Below are positions 61,201 to 64,000 of a stretch of DNA of 64,000 nucleotides, piece by piece. The position numbers and the translations under genes are program-made. The notes below the pieces were generated by a model. That model was given only the letters and a program-made list of their open reading frames with translations, was not told the origin of the DNA and searched no databases. The stretch lies in assembly GCA_964608315.1 (NCBI GenBank), contig CAZSNF010000007.1:75835-139834 (forward strand). Direction: 5' to 3'. Origin of the DNA: VXPQ01 sp964608315 (GTDB lineage Bacteria > Bacteroidota > Rhodothermia > Rhodothermales > VXPQ01). Positions within the stretch are counted from its first letter, which is position 1; each line of letters begins with the position of its first letter.

Positions 61201-61531
61201 CATTCCGAAATGGAAGTCCAGAGCCAACGTCGGTTATCACAGGAGCCGCTATTCGCTGGTTAGCTACCTGAATTACGTTCCTTCCTACACCAATGCAGAC
61301 GACCTGGACGACAGCGGCGCCCCTGTCGACATCGATGCGTTCGCGACCCTTGACGTGACCGCCCGCCGCCGTCTTCCCGGCGGGTTCGACCTGACGTTGT
61401 CCGCGCTCAATCTGCTGGATGCGGACCCGCCGTTCGTGAACTGGGAAACGACGTTCGACGGCTTTACGCACAGCCCGAAGGGCCGCCGCCTGAAGTTGTC
61501 GCTTACCTGGAACCTGTCAGACGGTTATTAA
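58271..61531 (+). CDS. TonB-dependent receptor with carboxypeptidase-regulatory-like N-domain
   Basis: Outer-membrane active-transport channel of 1086 residues. After a long signal peptide (about residues 25-52, AVALMAFVVLWGAPVHAQ) there is a CarboxypepD_reg-like domain (GDVTGTVLDALDGRPLEAVE, FSFVPAGEQSLRLSLIGYAT). Then a TonB box-like segment (LNLEEVVVTGTS), a plug domain (LAEQGAPQMTELFKNLSVAH, VNLRGLGASRTLVLLNGRRQ, RRIEVLKEGASAVYGSDAVA) and a 22-strand barrel to the C-terminus. The end NLSDGY is somewhat atypical for the C-terminal beta signal. Oddly, four cysteines occur in barrel loops. The substrate is unknown; no partner lipoprotein gene is adjacent. MITE-B copy 5 begins two bases after the stop codon. 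Confidence 0.92.
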   Translation: MLPSPGLLRSSSVLPSSAACVARRSVGFARSVLAVALMAFVVLWGAPVHAQSTGDVTGTVLDALDGRPLEAVEVYITGLDAIVYTDETGSFGFSFVPAGEQSLRLSLIGYATLVREVTVGAGETATLSLRITPTVLNLEEVVVTGTSIEEFPIDLPYAVTAVDRAALAEQGAPQMTELFKNLSVAHGVIGERQSWYNGAGSPTSVPETVANVNLRGLGASRTLVLLNGRRQVYVPARLIGGRFVDVNAIPAIAVRRIEVLKEGASAVYGSDAVAGVANFVTRSDFDGLEVSASHEYYADAGDTYAGAIWGGDVGGAHAVLSAEMMYRQELRTDERDWALRPYPQAGGWSYTGNPGAFYMPSLTGAEDADAFVAELVAAHGDAERRFLDPRCEDFGGYVVGSVTCRFRYAPWDNLIEQTRYVRAFGEVTGSFSDQSNYRIEGLWAHSSTPDWRTTPSYPPISPYDGTQIVPSAHPGRQAFCGAYAGSAGFASEAACLENDWYFFGRLVGNSGPSRFLSRASGTQRISASVDHAFEAFGGRDAKLDVAVSYSRASNNVNLPAEYAYRKFLAFRGFGGPDCGVGVEVDRASPAGMRLGSLNGASPGQGSCMYYNPFSNAHLHAAQPGSAFENRANPDHAGRLANSPALLDWVNEELDLENKARLFVADAVLSGGLVEGLAAYAVGYQFRRNAVSATPNDPANLNANPCAVPGDVGCRDKVGPYTFTTGYYPYDDARTVHRFFVEVPLTIGARFDAQVAANYEFHEIVRSFDPKFALRFQATDALIFRGSLQSTLRVPSVDELNEDQSTALDYIAETGTYKPVDTFGNADLEPERAVTYNIGAAFSQEHLKATVDYWSYNFRDAIGVLPHSGVTALYARGGAARSAVHQYVACPGGAQGCDPQLIERIRVTAVNWPGITTSGVDWHVSTRFAAGAGVISGGFEGTWTRSYFVKALSIGGVELAGELEGAGYLNRYNPAAPPIPKWKSRANVGYHRSRYSLVSYLNYVPSYTNADDLDDSGAPVDIDAFATLDVTARRRLPGGFDLTLSALNLLDADPPFVNWETTFDGFTHSPKGRRLKLSLTWNLSDGY

Positions 61532-61532
61532 A

Positions 61533-61786
61533 GGAACCTCTGATTAATTCTGCTTCGATCAGCGCTTCGCGTTCGCGCGTACAGTGACATTATGACGGCG
61601 TCGTTGCAATCAGCGGCATACGCTACGGATTCGGGCGCAGCGGACGCGAAGCGCCCTTCGGGAGGCCGCGAGGAACGCGCTGGCCGCGTCATTCCTCATT
61701 ATGCGGGGCCTGCCGCATTGCTTCGTCATTCCTTGCCGGCGCGTCCCTCGCAGCCTCTGAACTTTGCAGAATTAATCAGAGGTTCC
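61533..61786. mobile_element. MITE-B complete copy 5 (254 bp)
   Basis: Reverse orientation. The ends are GGAACCTCTGATTAATTC and ATTAATCAGAGGTTCC, again changed on both sides together. The flanks are TTAAA on both sides (61528-61532, 61787-61791), i.e. a 4- or 5-bp duplication. Inner stem ATGCGG/CCGCAT and hairpin arms GCGCTTCGCGT/ACGCGAAGCGC are copy-specific but still complementary. Confidence 0.93.
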
Positions 61787-61816
61787 TTAAAGGCCGCCCT
61801 GCCGCGCAAGTCGCAT

Positions 61817-62308
61817 CTACATCGTTTCGTCGGCGGAAGGGCCGTACATGCCCGGGATCGCCACGTCGCACATGCGCAAGTACAGGCCGAGTTGGGCGCG
61901 GTGATGGATCAGGTGGTTCATCACGAAGTTGCGAAATACGACGCCTTTCGGCATGGTGAAGTGAACCCGGTCTCCCGACTTTAGCGTCCAGGGTTCAAGG
62001 AAGGTATCCGCCGATACGTTTTCCAGTGCGAGGCGGGCCTCCGCGGTCGCCTTGTCGAATGCGGCGAGGATTTCGTCCGCGTTTTCGGGAACGAAGGGTT
62101 CGAAGGGCTGCGCCATATCCAGTTCGTCCATCTGGAACGTCGGGCCGGTCCAGGTGGGGATGTTGGCTACATGGGCGGCGAGTTGCCGCAAGGTCCACGA
62201 TTTTTCGTGCGGACGATAGTCCAGACATTCGTTGGGCGTCCGGGCAAGCATTGTGCGGGTCTTTTCGATTTCCCGATCAAATTCAGGGAGGAGGTATTGG
62301 CCGTTCAT
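61817..62308 (-). CDS. DinB-superfamily protein
   Basis: Four-helix-bundle metalloprotein of 163 residues. The likely metal ligands are His in LRQLAAHVANIPTWTG and the pair in FVMNHLIHHRAQLGLYLR, the usual DinB triad. Family members include thiol S-transferases and stress proteins, so the reaction is not defined. ATG 62308 gives the first helix (MNGQYLLPEFDREIEKTRTM) and follows a purine-rich stretch; the open frame upstream is a shadow. It is on the same strand as the PASTA gene but they are 77 bases apart. Confidence 0.85.
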   Translation of the reverse strand: MNGQYLLPEFDREIEKTRTMLARTPNECLDYRPHEKSWTLRQLAAHVANIPTWTGPTFQMDELDMAQPFEPFVPENADEILAAFDKATAEARLALENVSADTFLEPWTLKSGDRVHFTMPKGVVFRNFVMNHLIHHRAQLGLYLRMCDVAIPGMYGPSADETM

Positions 62309-62385
62309 GGCGGTTTTCTTTTTGCGTGAGCGTGACGAATATTCGGTGAGATTGCACCCGGGCATGCGTTGCGCGCCCGGATCGT

Positions 62386-63267
62386 TTACAGGTTGGCGTC
62401 CGGTTCGGCCTGTTCGTTGCGCCAGATATGCAAACGCACTTCGGATCCGGCGCGTACCTGCGTTCCGGGGGCGGGACTCTGCCGCAGCACCAGGGTATCG
62501 GGCGCGTTCGGATCGGCGAGGCTGTCCGGCGCGCCAATTACAATAGCGCGCAATTGTCGGGCGAGCAGGCTGTCGCGCGCCTGGTCGATGTCCATGCCGA
62601 CGATATCCGGTATGGCGCTGTATTCTGAGCCTAGGCCCGTACTGTACCACAAGGTTACGGAAGCGCCGGCCTCAAGGGTGTCTCCGGCGATCGGTTCTTG
62701 TCCAGTAACGGTGTTGCGATGGGGCGCCGGGATGGAGTCGGGCAGCGCTTCCTCTATGCGCAAACCCTGTACGCGCAGCCGGTTTTCGGCTTCGCGGATG
62801 GAAAGGCCGAATACGTTGGGGACAACCACGCGCCGCAATTCCCCGCTGTTGACCGTCAGATAAATGTGCCGATCTGGTTTTACCAGGGCAGACGGTTCCG
62901 GATTTTGATCCACGATTACATTGGCGGGGTAGGCCGGATTGTATTGCTCCGTTTCCAGTACGACATGCAGCCCGAGTGCCTCAAGGTTGTTTTTCGCCTG
63001 TTCGGGCGGCCGATTGATTACGCTGGGAACGGCGACAAGCAGATGATCTCCCTGCCGTGTGATCTTCGGCATAAGCCATTGATTCACAAGCAGATAGCAG
63101 GCTCCAAGGAGGATACCGAACAGGATGAGTCCTCCCCACCAGTACGGATTGCGCAGAAGAGATCGGACGTATGCCCATGATCCTGAAAAGACGCGCTGGA
63201 CGGTTTCCGGCGGCATGATCCGGGGATTGCGTGGGTGTTGCAGACGGGATTGCAACAAGGTACGCAA
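62386..63267 (-). CDS. Membrane-anchored PASTA-domain protein
   Basis: A 293-residue protein with a cytoplasmic N-terminus, one membrane helix (WWGGLILFGILLGACYLLVN, about 43-62) and three extracytoplasmic PASTA domains: LVAVPSVINRPPEQAKNNLE, VVVPNVFGLSIREAENRLRV and SAIPDIVGMDIDQARDSLLA. PASTA domains bind peptidoglycan-related ligands or muropeptides. There is no kinase or transpeptidase domain, as is usual for Bacteroidota proteins of this shape. ATG 63267 is the far start; ATG 63216 (17 residues later) is equally possible. Confidence 0.88.
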   Translation of the reverse strand: MRTLLQSRLQHPRNPRIMPPETVQRVFSGSWAYVRSLLRNPYWWGGLILFGILLGACYLLVNQWLMPKITRQGDHLLVAVPSVINRPPEQAKNNLEALGLHVVLETEQYNPAYPANVIVDQNPEPSALVKPDRHIYLTVNSGELRRVVVPNVFGLSIREAENRLRVQGLRIEEALPDSIPAPHRNTVTGQEPIAGDTLEAGASVTLWYSTGLGSEYSAIPDIVGMDIDQARDSLLARQLRAIVIGAPDSLADPNAPDTLVLRQSPAPGTQVRAGSEVRLHIWRNEQAEPDANL

Positions 63268-63412
63268 TGCGGTTTTCCCGGTTCGTACGGATGCGCGTTT
63301 TGATCGCGCTTCGGCGCAGCGAAAGCCGTCTCAACGCACATTTCATAATACAGTTGTGGAACTACTCCTTGCAGTTCCGGTCTAAGGCCGCCGGAATTTG
63401 CGCCGGCAACTC

Positions 63413-63441
63413 TTGACATTATGGGTTTGTTGGCGTATTTT
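63413..63441 (+). promoter_or_regulatory. Candidate rRNA operon promoter
   Basis: TTGACA (63413-63418), a 17-bp spacer and TATTTT (63436-63441) lie about 215 bases upstream of the 16S gene, in the 388-bp region without genes between the PASTA gene and 16S. Boxes and spacing are near the sigma70 consensus. The rest of that region shows no tRNA or further gene. Confidence 0.6.
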
Positions 63442-63655
63442 ATCTGTCCGCGCTTTTTTCCAGTCGGTTTGTCCGGTTTGATTCTGCGCGGCGGCGGTGC
63501 GGTCGGTTTGCTTGCTTTCGGGCGGGCTGCGGTCGCGAAGCCGTGTTCTTTGATGAGAATGGAAGCATAGCGAGTCCCGTTGATTCCTGTGCGCCGGATT
63601 ACCGGCGCGCACGATGAGACAGACATAAATACGAGTCAAGCAGATCATGCAACTT

Positions 63656-64000
<345 letters not shown>

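Overview
The window looks like one contig segment of a GC-rich member of the Bacteroidota/Rhodothermota side of the tree. The evidence is a PorX-type response regulator with a PglZ domain, a large secreted protein ending in a type IX secretion (T9SS) sorting domain, a SusC/BtuB-like TonB receptor with an N-terminal carboxypeptidase-regulatory-like domain, a Rho factor with a long basic/Pro-rich insertion, and an outer-membrane TolC/MlaC pair. The last ~345 bases are the 5' end of a 16S rRNA gene. The phylum call is an inference from gene content; the 16S fragment would settle it.

Layout. 1-3.4 kb: end of a division cluster, ftsQ-ftsA-ftsZ. 3.4-19.3 kb: housekeeping genes (unknown membrane protein, glycosyltransferase, MlaC/TolC/HAD/rho, the coupled porX-tsaE-folC set, pgm, an O-methyltransferase, a secreted amidohydrolase). 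19.4-25.4 kb: an accessory island with two modification-dependent-restriction-like nucleases, an ~855-bp segment present twice, gene remnants, a lipoprotein behind a poly-G promoter, and CTATGC dyad repeats at both edges. 25.5-46 kb: ruvA, a broken GmrSD-like gene, biotin carboxylase, a disulfide oxidoreductase, the YdbS/YdbT pair, an antiporter, a TfoX C-domain protein, a coiled-coil repeat gene containing a 100-N assembly gap, cca, a T9SS-exported ThuA/sugar-dehydrogenase fusion, and B12-dependent ribonucleotide reductase nrdJ. 46-47.4 kb: a compact restriction-modification pair. 47.5-64 kb: gdhA, NhaP-like antiporter, aroE, menC, DUF368 (PopT-type), a TPR protein, tmk, a Fur-family regulator, pyrR, a TonB receptor, DinB, PASTA, and the rRNA promoter and 16S start.

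The most striking signal is not a gene. A dispersed terminal-inverted-repeat element (called MITE-B here) occurs about 17 times as complete, deleted or fragmentary copies. Complete copies are 254-255 bp, begin GGATACTCTGATTAAAT or a variant, and make 4-bp target duplications (CATG, TCAA, ATAA, TTAA, TAAA). One copy sits inside one arm of the duplicated segment, so the other arm is its empty site. The terminal repeats and two internal hairpins change in a compensatory way from copy to copy, as expected for a folded RNA or hairpin DNA. Several copies abut start codons. A second, unrelated 267-bp element (MITE-A) occurs twice in opposite orientations.

Defence-type genes are dense: two Mrr/PUA-like nucleases, a GmrSD remnant, remnants of another nuclease-like gene and a type II R-M pair. 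This suggests repeated gain and decay of restriction functions here.
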